In this document: one piece after another, positions 14,447-27,494 of the stretch
How the letters are laid out: every line of letters starts with the position of its first letter
How positions within the stretch are numbered: position 1 is the first letter of the stretch
Assembly (NCBI GenBank): GCA_023055505.1
Contig: JALIRH010000002.1
Coordinates: 58,338,733 to 58,402,732 of the forward strand
Direction of reading: 5' to 3'
From: Callipepla californica brunnescens
Lineage: Eukaryota > Chordata > Aves > Galliformes > Odontophoridae
Length of the DNA stretch: 64,000 nt
The notes under the pieces: model-generated
Told to the model about the DNA's origin: nothing
Database searches by the model: none
Seen by the model: only the letters and a program-made list of their open reading frames with translations
Program-made: the position numbers and the translations under genes

Positions 14447-14490
<44 letters not shown>
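14447..14490. repeat. (AT)22 microsatellite
   Basis: Forty-four bases of uninterrupted AT dinucleotide, flanked by TGGTAC on the left and GTAGG on the right. Its purity suggests it is length-polymorphic. Translation gives a YIYI repeat in an overlapping open frame at 14260-14553, which is an artefact of the microsatellite. Confidence 0.95.
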
Positions 14491-14493
<3 letters not shown>

Positions 14494-15043
14494 GGTTTAT
14501 ATATGAGAACAGAAAAGAAAGTATATGCCTCTAGGAAAGGGCTTTCTATTTGAAATTTGTATGAGGGCAAAATGTTAGATGAAGTTTCAAAAGGGCTATG
14601 TTGGTGAGCAGGAAGCAGATGTTGTGATCACAGATGTGTGAACACATTGTATGGTTCTGCAATTAACTATATAAATGTTTCTACATACATGGTGCATAAA
14701 ACAGAGAGAAACAACACCTCATCTTTCACCACCAAATGCAAACAAAAACTAAACCCACTTATGTTAAAAGAATGTTATTTAAATTGTGAAATGAAGCACT
14801 TGAAAGTTAGGAAATGCCAGAAGGCAAGTTAACCATGCAACATTAAATATGGCCTCCCACAGAATATGCTTTATAAGGTACCATTTCAGAAATACATAGA
14901 TGTCTTATGAGCCAGACTTTTAATGGCTTTTTTTACTTTTATTTTTATTTTTATCTGAGAAGCCTCAGTCAGTGCTGGTAAGGATTCCATCACCAGCCTT
15001 TACTTGCTCATTTACTATTTTTTCATGGAGACAATATTATCTT

Positions 15044-15079
15044 ACTAGTCTTATAGTCATACTGGATAGTAAGACTAGT
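15044..15079. repeat. Short inverted repeat (10-bp arms)
   Basis: ACTAGTCTTA at 15044-15053 and its exact reverse complement TAAGACTAGT at 15070-15079, separated by 16 bases. It could form a small hairpin. There is no terminator-like or RNA-gene context, so it may be chance. Confidence 0.5.
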
Positions 15080-17726
15080 CAGAGTACAACATTCACATAA
15101 GATCATACAAAGACAGTTTTCATCCATAGGGGGACATTTTCTTTTGTAGCATGTTAATCCTTGCCAAAATAACACACTCATTCTCCTGGTTCTTATATTG
15201 CTACAAATGTAGAAATAAAAACCTCTTCACTTTCTGAAAATATGACCCACCATGAAAGTCATTTAACATACTGTCAGCATCAATTTCACCCCAAGAATTC
15301 ATAACTTATTTCCATATGCTACCTGATTTATGTGATTCTCACAAAAAAGAAAAAGAAAAAAAAAAAGGCAAGCATTAAGCCAAATAAAGCAATAGTATTA
15401 CACCTAGAGGTTTAGTTTTCTCTTTAAACTTTAAAGTTATACCAATGCCAGTAATTTCATAATAATTTGAGTTAGTTCTATGGTCAGAAGATTTCATACT
15501 CAGCTATGGTTCTTTTCTCTCTTTTTTTTTTCTTCTCTATACCTCTACTCTTGAAAAAGATTGAATCACCCCCTACTTAGCAGGGGATTAAAAATTCGCT
15601 GCAATTGCCAGAACTGTCTGAAGACAAGTGCTTAGATTTGCTTAGACCAGAATTACAGCAGTGTGTTCAGAAGTAAACATAGAAACCAAAGTCCTTGTGT
15701 GCTTTTCAGAATGTCAAATACACACTTTAATTACCTGTTATTTTGAAAATATTATTGTTATTCACAATTATTCAGCACAGCTTGAGATACCTTCTGCTCT
15801 GCAACACTGGATACCACTGTGGAATCAGACTGAATGCTCCATTAATTCTTAGATAAACTGTTCAAAGAGATGGTAGATTCAGGTACTTTGCTTCACAATA
15901 TGAAACAAACCATCTGATATTTGTCTGTCCCTAGTTAAAATTCTGTTCAGTCACTTTTCTTTCAAACTCTCATCTCAGCTGCTTGAGCATGCTTGGCAGG
16001 ATCTGTGACAAAGACACTGACAAAATTTCAATAAAATATGACTGAATCATAAAGGAGATGAAAGAATGAAGTTGTACCTTGTGAAGCACATATTTGAATG
16101 TAAAAAGAACAAGCTTGCTTCTTGTATCACTCCAGTTGTTTTTAAATATATCCAGCCACAATCACCTATGGAAAAAGAAACATGCTGAAAGAAGACTACA
16201 TCTGAAAACTTTACTTCAAGTTTTCACTAACATCATCTCTTCTGAAAATCTTTTGTGAAAAATGTATCATTTAGATTTTTCTGACCATTTTCTTAATTTT
16301 AAAGTGTAATTCATTTAGATATGGGTTTTTGCTTTTTTTTCATTTTATGTTTGTTTTGTGTTTTTTTCCCTGACAGTTGAAAAAAAGACGACACTTAACA
16401 GTGCCAGAGGATTTATTGGAAACATAACCTCTATATCCCATTTGCTAAAGCCAAGAAATTAGGGGAGGACAAACATTTCCTTGGATATATCAATTTCAGA
16501 ATGCAACAAACTTTGCTTCAGTGTAGTGTAAATGCTTCTATGACAGAAATTTTTATTCATATATCATCTTCTCAACACTTTTAGTCAGAAAAGTGTTACG
16601 AAGCACTACTGTGCTATTTAGGCAACGTTGCAACCTTTAACAGCTCCACATTTCTAGAAGGCTAAGCCAACATGAATTCTAAGCAACACAACGAAACAGG
16701 CCTTGGAATATAGGAAAAATTCACCTAGGATTTGGAACCTTCTTCTTTAGCTCTTCTTCTCCCTTTTTCCTACTATCAAATGGAAAGTCCCTTACCTTCT
16801 GGAAATTAGTAATTTCCTGATATTTAGACATCATATTTTTACTTTTGTCTATGACCTTTTCTTCTTAAAATTGTACAGGACACATCTGAATCTGACTTCA
16901 TTCACAAATCAAATACATTAAGTTCAGAAACAAAGGTCAATAAGTCTCTGCACTTTCACAGAGGAAAAGTCAAAGGTTGTGAAAAAGCATACAGGAATTG
17001 CAGTAGTACGTTGGCTCTAACTTGTTTTAACAATGACTAGACATTTTTGGATTAAACAACATAATGTAAAAATTTTCTTGAATTTGAATAAAACTGTCTA
17101 AGTTTCAGCTAAAATTTTTCTATTTGGTCTGTCACTACAGAATCAGGTAAACATTGTAGGCAACTGACTTCTATAGTGAACAAAAGGAAGGCGATACATA
17201 AACTTGACACTGAATCGTAAGTTGACTTCTGGTATCTCCTGTGTTTTCTAGATTCCTTACTCCTATCCTTTTTTTTTTTTTCCAAAAACAAAAGGATAGA
17301 TATATGATTCTTTATTGTTACACTTTGAAAATAAGAGTAAGAAATGCAAAATAAAATTAAAAAAAAAAAAAAGCAAACATTTAGAATTATAAATTTATGC
17401 AGTTTAGCCAAGTATTTTCTTGTCATTCCTGACCCTGAACTTTCAGTTGATCCAAAGGCACTCTTTAATTACAGGAGCATTGCTATATTGTTAATTGCCC
17501 CTTTGGATACTATGAAATAACCTTTAATTAATTTTAGGCTTTCTAGCAGAATATTGCCGAAAAATGTAGCAAATGTTTTGTATGACTCAGTCAGTATTCA
17601 CTGTCACACATAAGGTGTTTGAGAACCGCCAAGGAACACTTTTGTGGCTGGTGTACCTGACACATTCCTCTGTTGCTCATGCATTGTTGCAAAGATGACC
17701 TGCTTTTCCATGACTTTAATCAGCAT

Positions 17727-17748
17727 CTGTCAGCCCTCTGTCAGCCCT
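17727..17748. repeat. Tandem 11-bp duplication
   Basis: CTGTCAGCCCT occurs twice back to back (17727-17737 and 17738-17748) without a mismatch. It is a simple local duplication in otherwise unique DNA. Confidence 0.75.
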
Positions 17749-18898
17749 CAAGCTCTCAGATACATTTTATTTTAAAGCATTAGTGTTATACTAAAATCCA
17801 TTATTACATTGTATTATTTTAGAGTATACTAGGAAGTGTCAGGATGTCAATAGATGGAATAATATACTGATAATCAAAAGTCAGAGTAAAATGACTCATT
17901 CAGACTGTAATTTGTGTCTAGCAGCATCTAGTAGTGAAGGGTACACCACCAGGAGATCTCAAATGATTCATCTGTAATGAACAAAGAAACGGTCAACTTC
18001 TGTAAAAACAGAAAAGCCAGAAACCAGTCTGCAAATCACATTAGACACCATAACTGAATGCAGAAACAAACACATAATAGAAATGAACACATAAATTCTT
18101 TCTGTTCTCTTTGATAATTGAAAGTATATCCAAAGTAAGCTACCCAGCAATGCTTTAAAAATGAAGGTAGTTATTCTCTGAGTAGGTCTTCTCAGTAGGC
18201 TACAATTTCTTTTTCACAATAGCTGCATAAAAGGAAATTCATAATTAGATGAAATAATAGTGCTAAGAAACTGTGGAATAAAGCAACTGAAGAAATGTCA
18301 ATTAAGCAAGATCCACACATGACACTGAGTCTCTGACTTTCCTGTGCTTGAGAATATTTTCCCCATGACAAGATACTTCGGTCCTTTTCCATTTCTCTTA
18401 GCCCTAGAAAAAATAAAATAAATGCAAATAAATATAATGTTGCTTTATACATTTGAGAAGCCAAATAAATAAGATTTAGTATTTTCCTAAATTTTAAATA
18501 AATTGTTTCCAGAAGTGATATTTGCAAAGGTACGTGCATATAGCTCACTCTGTGTCTTCTTAATCATATTAATTAATTAAAAGTTAATAAAGCAATACAT
18601 ACTCCATTAGAAATAAAATCCACATGAGAAAATTAAATCCTGAGGCACACATTTAACAAAATCTTTAACTGACAGTCTCTTATTCAAATCAAAGGAAATG
18701 TGCCAGAGTGAAGCATTTAGGATTTTCTCAACAGTGTGAGCTAATCTGAATACACAGATAGAGCAAAGATTAATTACATAACCTACAGTAAGATTCCACA
18801 GTCTGTGTATTTCATTTGTATTTCATGTAAACATCCATAGTTTTTGCATACTATCTACTGAGAGTCATTTATAACACTACAACCAACAAAGTAGATTA

Positions 18899-19436
18899 CG
18901 TAGGTAACTCCAAAATAATACCTTCTATTTATTTCCACAGAAATTACAACAGATATAAAGAGCCCAATAACACTATTTGATAGAGCAAATTCTCAGCTTC
19001 AAAACACTATTTTTCAACATAGTCACCACCATTAACTGCATTTTTTTGAGTGATAAACAAGAGTCTGCATGCCGTGCTCCTAAAACTGCACCCACAGAGT
19101 CACTGTTGCAATTACTGAAATACACCAGTGTCTCAGTGCACTCACATTTACTGTCAGGTCTCCATATAAACATTCAGCAAGTGTAGGTGAATGTCAATAA
19201 GCGCAAACTTTTCTGCATGGAGGAATTACATGAAACACCTTTGCTTCATACTCTTTCCCATGTCAGACATCATTCTGTCAGACTTCCCCTCTGCTGCCAT
19301 CTATCGCATAGCAACAAGATGTAATGGAATGTTATCGGAAAGGTTCAACCTCTACTGCTGTACCACCAACATCTGTCTTTGATGTTGTAGGCTAACCTAG
19401 TAAAAATAGTAGGCACTGCTTTCAGAGTAGCCTTCA
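18899..19436 (-). mobile_element. Internally deleted mariner element (Galluhop-like), copy A
   Basis: This non-autonomous mariner derivative of about 540 bp lies in reverse orientation. Its left end (plus-strand view) starts after the TA at 18897-18898 and has the same inverted-terminal-repeat layout as copy B at 43931: 13 bases, then CAAAATAATACC and CTTCTATTT. The right end is the diverged partner, AATAGTAGGCACTGCTTTCAGA. Read on the minus strand, it first encodes a broken piece of a mariner transposase N-terminal helix-turn-helix domain (FLHAEKFALIDIHLHLLNVY) and then jumps to the transposon's 3' part, so the catalytic DDD domain is missing. The TA at the 19436 side is no longer visible, so that boundary is good to about 10 bp. 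It is inactive. Copy B shares both ends and the AATTTGCTCT(A/G)TCAAATAGTG block. Confidence 0.85.
19120..19245 (-). pseudogene. Mariner transposase fragment, N-terminal domain only
   Basis: On the minus strand, from about 19245 downwards, the reading MKQRCFM-stop-FLHAEKFALIDIHLHLLNVY resembles the start of the DNA-binding domain of mariner-family transposases as I know it from the family. After a shift of frame it continues as LTVNVSALRHWC. At least one stop and one frameshift interrupt it, and nothing of the catalytic half follows. It belongs to the element at 18899-19436 and makes no protein. Confidence 0.7.
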
Positions 19437-22400
19437 CATGTTACTGGAGCTGATTATAAACAAAAATAGATCATAAGAACTAATATTTTTCAATGAACAC
19501 TTGGTTCTAGGTTCCTTTTTCTTGGGATGGACCTCATCCCTGTGGATTTTGTCCTGCTGGAGAACAGAATCTGGTGGTTTGTCTCTATTCTTAGCCAGAC
19601 AGAAAGGAGGAAAAACCTGACGCATTTTAGCTGTGGATGTATCTCAGGAATGTGGATGTCTTGAATACAACTAAAGTTCATCTTCCTGACTAAGCGCCAT
19701 GTGCAGTAAGACAGGAAGTGCTGGCATGTTTGTTATTCTGTTCCCTTCCTTCTGCTACCACGTGTGCTTCCAGTCAAGGGAAGGTCTTGAACATGGAACA
19801 GAGAAGAAAGAAGCTAAGCATCATATATTGCTTATCACTAAGGAAATTCTTTTATCCACAGAGGCTTCAAACAGCATTTCCGCTTGGCCCTAAGCAAATC
19901 TATATGTCTCACTCTTGGAGCTTTTCTCACAAAGCACATTTGTGATATCCAGAGGCCTTTGTCATATGTGAACACATGATGCAAATCTTATTGTATATCA
20001 GTACAGCTGATTTACATTCAGCTGGGCTTCATCACCTTTCCTTTAAATTATTAATCACTTCATAAAATATATAAATGTTCGAGATTCAACAGGTATTTTA
20101 AAACTTGTTTTGGCCCTTGTGGAACTATACATCTTCCTGGATTCTAACCATACACTCTGCCAGAACAACTTCCATCTGAAGCTTTGGCTTTTGGTTTCTT
20201 GTGTGGTCTTGACAATAATTTTTTTTGCACATTGATGCTTTTAAGAAGAATTTCTTTCTTGGACATGTAATACAGGAGAAGTGGACAAAAAAAACAAATA
20301 GGCTTAGAGAGAGAAAAAAAACTCTCAGCAAAGTCAGATACATATGGAAGTATTAAAATAGCCCTCATTCATGTTTAAAACATAGACTTCAAGTGTTTTT
20401 ATCACTCAAAGTCATGTGTAACACCACATATGTTTCTCAACCTCAAATTAGTTTATTTGTGGTCTCAAATAAGTAATTTGAGCTCTGCCTTATCTGAGGA
20501 AACTTGACTTTGAAGTAGATAATGCTGCCTATCTGTGTAATGGTAGAAGATATCTGGACCACTTTTGTATATTGTACTATGGAAACAAAATTAATGATAC
20601 GCAATTTCAATATAATATGAATGTTTCCTGGTTCCTGCATACTTGAAAAGGTCATGTACTACAAGGAATCATGAGGCTTACACCTCGCCTCACCCTTTTC
20701 TATGCATCAGGTGGCACTGCACTGTCTAAGTGAGGCACTTGCACTCAGAAAAGACAGAGAATGGGGAAAAAACAACAATAAATTCAAGGAGTCCACAAAG
20801 AGCCATCTGTAGCCCACCAAGTCTGGAAGTGTCATCTGATGTTGTCAACATTTTGTTCCACTTTATGTGAATAATACTTGGAAGATCACTCTGATGTTGC
20901 TACTGAAAATATGTATAGGTCAGAGAATTGATATTTATATAAAATACATTCACTTACATGTACACCAATTGAAGATTGTAGAGACATGTACTACCAATTT
21001 AAATTCTCAGTCTCCTAATAGAATATAATCTATATTCTTTAGGTGTATAAAAGTTCTAAACATCAGTATATCTGGAACAGTATCAAAACTGTTACGTTAC
21101 AGAATTCTGGGGTATACATGAGGGGTTCACTGTAAACTGGTGGACTTACTTTGGGATTAAAACTGAAGTCAGAAAGTTAAAAGGTTAAAAGAGACTGAAG
21201 TACAACTGTTCACCTAACTGATCTATTTAATTTTGATTCTACTTAGTCCAACCCTCCCCCCCCACAAATAAAAAGGCAATTATAAATAACAAATTTCATG
21301 TTATTGACTTTTTAAAATAATTGGATGAAGCACATCTTATAAAACACAAGGGTGCATGTTTTATATTTGCTTGAGTTTATCATAAACTCTGTGTTTCATT
21401 CTCCTATATATACATCCACTTACACTGAAACTTGATTTTAGACTACAGATACGTTATACATACATCTTCACTTACTGTAACACCATGTGAAATAAGATTT
21501 TTTTCCATTGTATTGCTCACAGTTTTGCTGTTGCTCATTCTTCTATTAGAAATACTATTTTTCTGAGCAAGAGTTTATGGCTTAGTATTGAGAAGCATAC
21601 AAATATGCAGTCATATTACTGAAGCTGCAATTAAACTATAGTTTGTTTAAGAATTACAGTATAAAATTATGCACTTGTACATTCAAGAAATATAAATCGT
21701 GTTTATATATATCTCTGTAAATCCTGAAGATGTTCCAACATGAATTCAGTTTCTCAGCGATTACTTACAGTATTTGAGAGAAGAGAAAAAAAAAGAGAGA
21801 AAGAAAAAGTAGTCATAGAAATGGAACACATTAGACAAAAAAAAAAAAAGCCAGGATTACCACAAACTTTGACAGAGAAAGTTTACTTGACTGTTCCATA
21901 TATGTAAATGTGTCATATAATCAAAGCATTTTTTTCTAGTATTATTCACAAGAAAGAAAAAGAAGAAAATAAGCAAAGCAGATAATTCTGCTCACCAGCT
22001 TGGACAGTGCAGATTTTATTGGCAATTAGAGAAATAGGCTCTTGGAATGTGGCTTCTCCCCTGTTCTGGCTTATCTTCACATAGCAACAAAGCATGAACA
22101 AAGCTGTTCAATTAAAAGAATGTACATTAAAAAATACAATAACTGATTTGCATCATCCTAGTGATTTGGGATTGATGTCTTGTACCTTTTAATAGCACAG
22201 CTTGATTATTCAGTCCTCACTGGGTCTCTTGCCAGTCATCATGCTTTTCCAACTGCAGACAGTGGTCATTTACAGACTTTTATAGACACTGAAGAGGTCT
22301 GTCTGAAGGATAAGAAAACGCAAATTAGCCTTTGCAGATTGGCCTCAGTCAATGCCTGGCTTTGTGCTAAAATATCCTCATTCAAACAGTTGGATAGATC

Positions 22401-25039
22401 ACTTTAGGCACGTTGTGTCTAAGAATTATACAGAAAATTAGTAGAAGGATGGTTTTCCTTTGTATGTTATTGTGGTTTTGATGCTTTTGAGGACTTCTAA
22501 ACATCTTTGAAATGCAACATTATATTTATATGTTACAAGAGAAAGCAGTAGCCAAGTTGAGAATTTTAGGTCAGATATTTTGCAAAGAAATTACAAAAGG
22601 CCAGTTATCTTCTCATTATTTGCTGAAGCAAAAAAGGGAAAAGCTCCTTCTTAGTATATTTCTCCTTTTATGTGAAAGGACAGAGAATGCAGATGATATG
22701 TTTTCATTACATAGTCATTTTCTAAACTGTATGTTTTAAGGGGGAATTACAAAATCTCTGACTTGATTTTTAAACTTTCTTCGTAATGAAAATGATATCT
22801 GTGTTCATTATTTTACTGAATGGTGAATTTTTAAAAATACTTTTGTAACTACAATATCTGCACAAATTTTGCTGTGTTTTTAATTCAAGAAGTCACCATT
22901 TGAAATCTAGTTTTTGTTCATTAGTTACATATGAATAAGATAAGGACTATTTCTTTATCTCTCTGTGTAGCCACTAAAATGTGAAATCTGCCTTGCATGT
23001 GGTCTGTAGTTCAAGAATATTTCACTGAAACACATACATATAGCTTCAACATATATAGCTTAAATGTTTCAATTTTTTTCATAAGAAATGTTCCCCCCAG
23101 AAAAGTGACATTCATTGTCTAAATAATTTATTACAAACTATTCACTCAGCTTTATTATTAACATCATTTTCTTTGAAATAGTTGAAAATCCTATGGATTT
23201 TTTGTTAGTTATAATCTGAAACTTTTAGAAGTGACTGCATTTCTGTTCATATTTGAGCAGTATTGATACTGCTTGTTGAGTTTTTTGTTTGTTTTTGTTT
23301 TGTTTTTGTTCTTCTTCTGGTGGAATCAAACAAATAAGTCTTCCCTCTAAAAGTGACAATCATGGCAAAACCCTAGAACATTTGTTCTTCTGGAGTATTA
23401 GCTTGCATGTCCAATATATCTTGCAAGCTGGATCTGACAGTCATTTTTGTCTCTGAACCACTTCCGACTTTCTATCTCATAATAAAAGAGGTACAGTGAA
23501 GGGAGGGGTGTTAATTTGCACATAGACTGGTTAATTTTATTCATAATGTACTAAGTCAGTCAAGATAGTTTAAAGAAAAGACTGTTTGTAAATGGTTGCT
23601 TAAATCATCTTAATTAAGTTTAAAAATGTTAATTTTATGGAATGTAATTAATTTCCCATTTTCATTGCCAGCACATCCCTGTGCTTAAGTAAACCCTGTA
23701 TAGAGAAGTCAAATAAAATGTCTTATTTAGGGATGTTTCTTTCTGTTGAGGCATAATTACAGACAGGGCCCTGATCTTGCTTGTTTTGTCCAACTCCTGA
23801 CTACTTATGAAAACCATGCATCTCTCTGGAAAGGGGCCTGACAAAAGTGTTTTAGTAACATGTAGCTTTATATTCTGATGAACTTTTCACTCCATTAGAC
23901 ATCTACTTCTATTTTATGAGGTATTTTGTGCTAATACTTCAGGATAAAAGCTAGATAAAACTCATTGTAAATACAAATATTCACTCTTCGCTGTACTCAA
24001 AAAACTTGGACCAAAAATGTCTCTTCTGAAGAGTCCTCTAGAGAGTTTTCCTTTGTTTACCTGGATATTTCCCTTATCATGAAGAGAAATCCCATAATTC
24101 TGCAGATCAAAGTACTGTTGATTTATTGAGTCATTTCCTGGCACCAGAGGTTAGAATTCACTGTCAAATGAAGAAGGCAGGATTATTAAGAAATACAAAA
24201 TATGGAAGTAGAGGATAAAGTGGCAATACGAAAGAGACATTCAACAATTCTATTAGCTGCAACAGGTTAAATATGCGATCATTGTGGTCATTATAGACAA
24301 TGAATAAGAAAGTCAATCACATGTTGCTTAGTGAAAACTTTTTTTTTTTTTCACAAGGGCATCACATTTCCAAGCACTAGTCGGATGTGGGAAGTAAATC
24401 TCTACCGTGGTATTTTAAAAATATATTTAAATATATATTTACTGAATATTAGCACACTCCATTTGTTAATTTTAAGGTGAAGTCTTAGTTTCTATGAAAT
24501 TCGTGTTGAGCAAAATGTAAGTAAGCAACTTAAGAGTGCCAAATATTCAGTATATAGAGTTAATTATATAAGCAAAAGAAAGAAAAAGAAAAGCAGTAGA
24601 CACAAGCCAAACAATCTAAAATAAAAATTCCAGAGATGGCAGAGGGACAGCAGTGCTCCTTCTAGTGACTGACATCAGGATTTATGCTGGATTCTGAAGT
24701 AAGTATATGCTTCCAAAGCTTTATGTATCCATTAATGTAAAATTGCAATCTGACCATGGTATTACAAATACACAAACAAACACATGCATTATTTGCAGTC
24801 AAAAATAGACAACTTAAAACTCCTACCTTCTTATTCTGAATGGCATGCTTTAATATTTGGACCCTATTTTTTCCCTCTCCTTTCAATGTAATGCATTTTC
24901 TCTCAGCAACAAGAAACACTAGCAAGGATAAAACAAAGCAGTCACAGTTAATCTACAAAGAGCAAAGTCATTTATAATTTTTTTTCTTTCAAAGGCATTG
25001 TTCAAATGCATAATAGCTTTCTGTTAGAAATTCTCTTTT
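19437..25039. other. Single-copy non-coding DNA, no gene seen
   Basis: AT-rich sequence without a recognised transposon or gene. It includes purine-rich stretches (21780-21810 and the A run at 21838-21850), a C8 run near 21258, a TTTG/TTTTG-rich stretch near 23285-23310 and a T12 run near 24341. Open frames here are short and often open on both strands, which argues against coding. Confidence 0.55.
21780..21850. repeat. Purine-rich low-complexity stretch
   Basis: A GA/A-rich tract (runs of AGAGAAAGAAAAAG type) followed about 25 bases later by an A-only run. This is simple sequence with no element attached. Confidence 0.6.
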
Positions 25040-25733
25040 CACAGAATCATAGAATCATTGACTGGTTTGGGTTGGAAGGGATCTTTAAGATCATGTAGTT
25101 CCAGCTCCATACACAGGGACACCTCCCTCTAGACCAGGTTCCTCAAAGCCCCATCCAGCCTGGCCTTGAGTGCTTCCAAGGAGGAAGCATCCACATTCTC
25201 ACTGGGCAACCTTTTCCAGTGTCTCACCACCCTCACAGTAAAGAATTTCTTCCTGATATCTAGTTTACTCTCTTTCAGTTTAAAACCATTTCCCTTCATC
25301 CCATCACTACATGCCCTTACAAAAAAGTCCCTCCCTAGCTTTCCTTCAGGCCCCCTTCAAGTATTGGAAGGCCACTTTAATGTCCCCCCACCCTCCCCCC
25401 CCAACCTGAGCCTTCTCATCTCTAGGCTGAAGAGCCCTAGTTCTCTCAGCCTGTTCTCGTCGAGGAGATGTTCCAGCTCTCAGATCATCTTCTTGCTCTC
25501 CTCTGGACTCACTCCAACAGCTCAATGTTGTTCTTGTGTTGGGGGTCCCAGAACTGGACAATTTACTCCAGGTGGGATCTCACAAGAGCAGAGTAAAGGG
25601 GCAGAATCTTCTCCCTCAACCTGCTAGTCAAGCTTCTCTTGATGCAACCCAGGATATGATTGGCCTTCTGGGCTGCAAGTACACACCGCCAGCTCATGCT
25701 GAGTCTTCCATCATCCTATGCCCTCAAATCCTT
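25040..25733 (-). mobile_element. CR1 LINE, 3' part, about 0.7 kb
   Basis: The plus strand begins with the reverse complement of the CR1 tail (ACAGAATCATAGAATCATTG at 25041). It goes on through GGTTTGGGTTGGAAGGGA, the CACCTCCC(T)CTAGACCAGG block and the CAAAGCCCCATCCAGCCTGG block, and ends in the C-terminal part of ORF2 near 25733. On the minus strand the ORF2 end is still visible as VAFQYLKGA around 25346-25372, and a Ser/Cys-rich frame follows from 25561. The copy is 5'-truncated and carries small indels and a C-rich expansion near 25385, so it is not functional. The longer plus-strand open frame at 25166-25627 (153 codons) is antisense to the LINE and should not be annotated as a gene. Confidence 0.95.
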
Positions 25734-27157
25734 AGTACTGAATTGGTACTGAACATTATAAAACAACTTATTTTGCACTAGACATATCTGTGAAACTGTG
25801 ATCTCAATTCAGATTTTTTTACTCATTTTGATTAACTACAATGCAGAAATTAGAACTACTTTCCCTCAGGTAACTATACAAGTTCTGCTAAAATAATTTA
25901 GCAGTTATTTGTCAGATACTGAAAATCATTGGGTAAGATAATTAATACAAAAATTGTAAATTTAAATGTCTCTGAGTGGGTTGAGTAATGTCAGATATTC
26001 ATTTGAGTACCTAAATACCAATTTGAAATATCCCCTATAGATATTTACATACTGCCAAACTCCTTCTTACAAGCTTCTTCTGTGCTGCAAACACAGAGGC
26101 ATCTCTAGTTATGTATAGCCTTGTAAAAAAAGAGCATTTTAAACTATATTTCATCTGTTACCTCCTTCTGTATTGTTCTTCTGATGCATTATCTAAATAA
26201 TGTGAAAAAATACATTAAGAATGAGAAATTCTGTCTTATTAATGAGTTTTAGGCAAGTTCTACAAAAAACGGGGGTTTCTGTTGTTATTTGCAAAACACA
26301 TGTTGTAGATTGCTAAGCAAGATATATCAAGCTCAGTCTGAAAGCAATTAGGAAAATATTTTGTGGTAAATAAAAATTCCAAATAAATGATTTGCTTCTC
26401 TGCCTTACAAATAAAATTATTAGCATGCTCAACACTGAAAGGGTCAGAGAGTAGCTGAAAGGCAGTGGACTGCCAAAGACAAAAGGGAATAATTTAAATT
26501 ATTTCTGATGTTTCACTATACCTGTAGAAATGTAAAATTTCAGCAACTACTAGAAGTGGACTTCCACTGAACCTCCCTTGATGAGAGCAGCTCATTCAGA
26601 AGGACAAGGGATGTCTCCTGCTGGAAGGTCAGAAAAAGCATCTGGAAATAAAAGAAACATGGGACCTTCAAAGATGAAGAGCTGCAAGATGATATACTTG
26701 GATCCATACAAACCACGTGGCACTCTTGAGAGCTGACGGGACTAAGGAGCAGTGCCTGGGACAACTAAGCACTGTAACCAGTGCAGTTTACAACACAAAA
26801 ATAGAACAGAGTTAATGATATAATAAAGAGAGCATGCCAAGTTTATAAACTGTAATGTTTGAGTAGGGTGACCAAGCTTTCATTTGCCAAATTTTAAGGG
26901 AACTTTTTCAAGGAATAAATGACGTCACAAAATGCAGTTAAATGAAATTTATTTCCTTAACACTGTCTTCTCCTGTAAGTCACTAAACTCCATTTGATAA
27001 AAGAACACATAGGATCTAGTTCAGTGTTCATTCCCAGGTTTATAGAATCCCTTTATATCACATGACCCTAGAAGGCTTTTGCTATCAATATGTGATACTT
27101 GATACTGTTTAATTGTTTTCTCCACACATGCACACATTAAAAATATAGGTCAGGTAG
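25734..27157. other. Single-copy non-coding DNA between CR1 and LTR
   Basis: AT-rich sequence with no gene or repeat that I recognise. A 74-codon minus-strand frame at 26540-26764 is Ser-rich and has no recognisable domain. Confidence 0.55.
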
Positions 27158-27388
27158 TGTAAGAGACTACTATTTTATACCATTGCCTCAAAGTTTGCTG
27201 ATGAACATGTCCGAACATGTCCAAGCAAGTCCTGGGCAAGGGTTGTGAAATCCTTTGTCTAAGGGACAAGCAGATGGGCATTTCCTGGGGCAAAGAAAGA
27301 GAGATAAGCTGCAGCTCAATGGCCTGAGAACACTCTTGTGGAACTCAACTCCAGGGGGAGATAACCATCTCAGGCGTTACTCGCCTGA

Positions 27389-27432
27389 CGCCCAAGCAGG
27401 AGTGGTTTGTCGCCCAAGCAGGAGGGGTTTGT
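27389..27432 (+). repeat. Tandem 22-bp repeat in LTR U3
   Basis: Two abutting 22-bp copies (27389-27410 and 27411-27432) share CGCCCAAGCAGGAG and GGTTTGT and differ at one base. They lie 26 bp upstream of the TATA-like box, the usual place for duplicated enhancer units in retroviral LTRs. An enhancer role is inference. Confidence 0.9.
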
Positions 27433-27457
27433 CACGTAGACCGGAGGAATCTGGAAG

Positions 27458-27464
27458 ATAAATA
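27458..27464 (+). promoter_or_regulatory. TATA-like box of the LTR promoter
   Basis: ATAAATA follows the U3 tandem repeat and precedes a GC-richer stretch. Its place within the LTR makes it the likely core promoter; transcription would start about 25-30 bp downstream, near 27490. Confidence 0.6.
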
Positions 27465-27494
27465 GAGGGGTTCTGCAGCCACGAAGTGGGGCTT

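Larger units (their letters stand above)
12531..18898. other. Single-copy non-coding DNA with simple repeats
   Basis: AT-rich sequence with no gene or dispersed repeat that I recognise. It holds a T16 run at 12868-12883, the (AT)22 array at 14447-14490, a 10-bp inverted repeat at 15044-15079 and a tandem 11-bp duplication (CTGTCAGCCCT) at 17727-17748. The open frames at 17109-17426 and 18192-18548 on the minus strand (105 and 118 codons) have no recognisable domain and low-complexity composition, so I treat them as chance. Confidence 0.55.

Noticed and set aside
14260..14553. 97-codon open frame with a YIYIYI repeat
   Set aside because: The repeat is the translation of the (AT)22 microsatellite.
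18192..18548. 118-codon minus-strand frame with hydrophobic stretches
   Set aside because: The hydrophobic runs reflect T-rich codons; there is no charge pattern, signal peptide or domain that suggests a membrane protein.
25166..25627. 153-codon plus-strand open frame
   Set aside because: It is antisense to a minus-strand CR1; the Ser/Pro/Leu-rich composition is the reverse reading of the LINE.
27255..27461. 68-codon open frame rich in Arg and Gly
   Set aside because: It lies wholly in the U3 part of the solo LTR and ends at the TATA-like box; not a gene.
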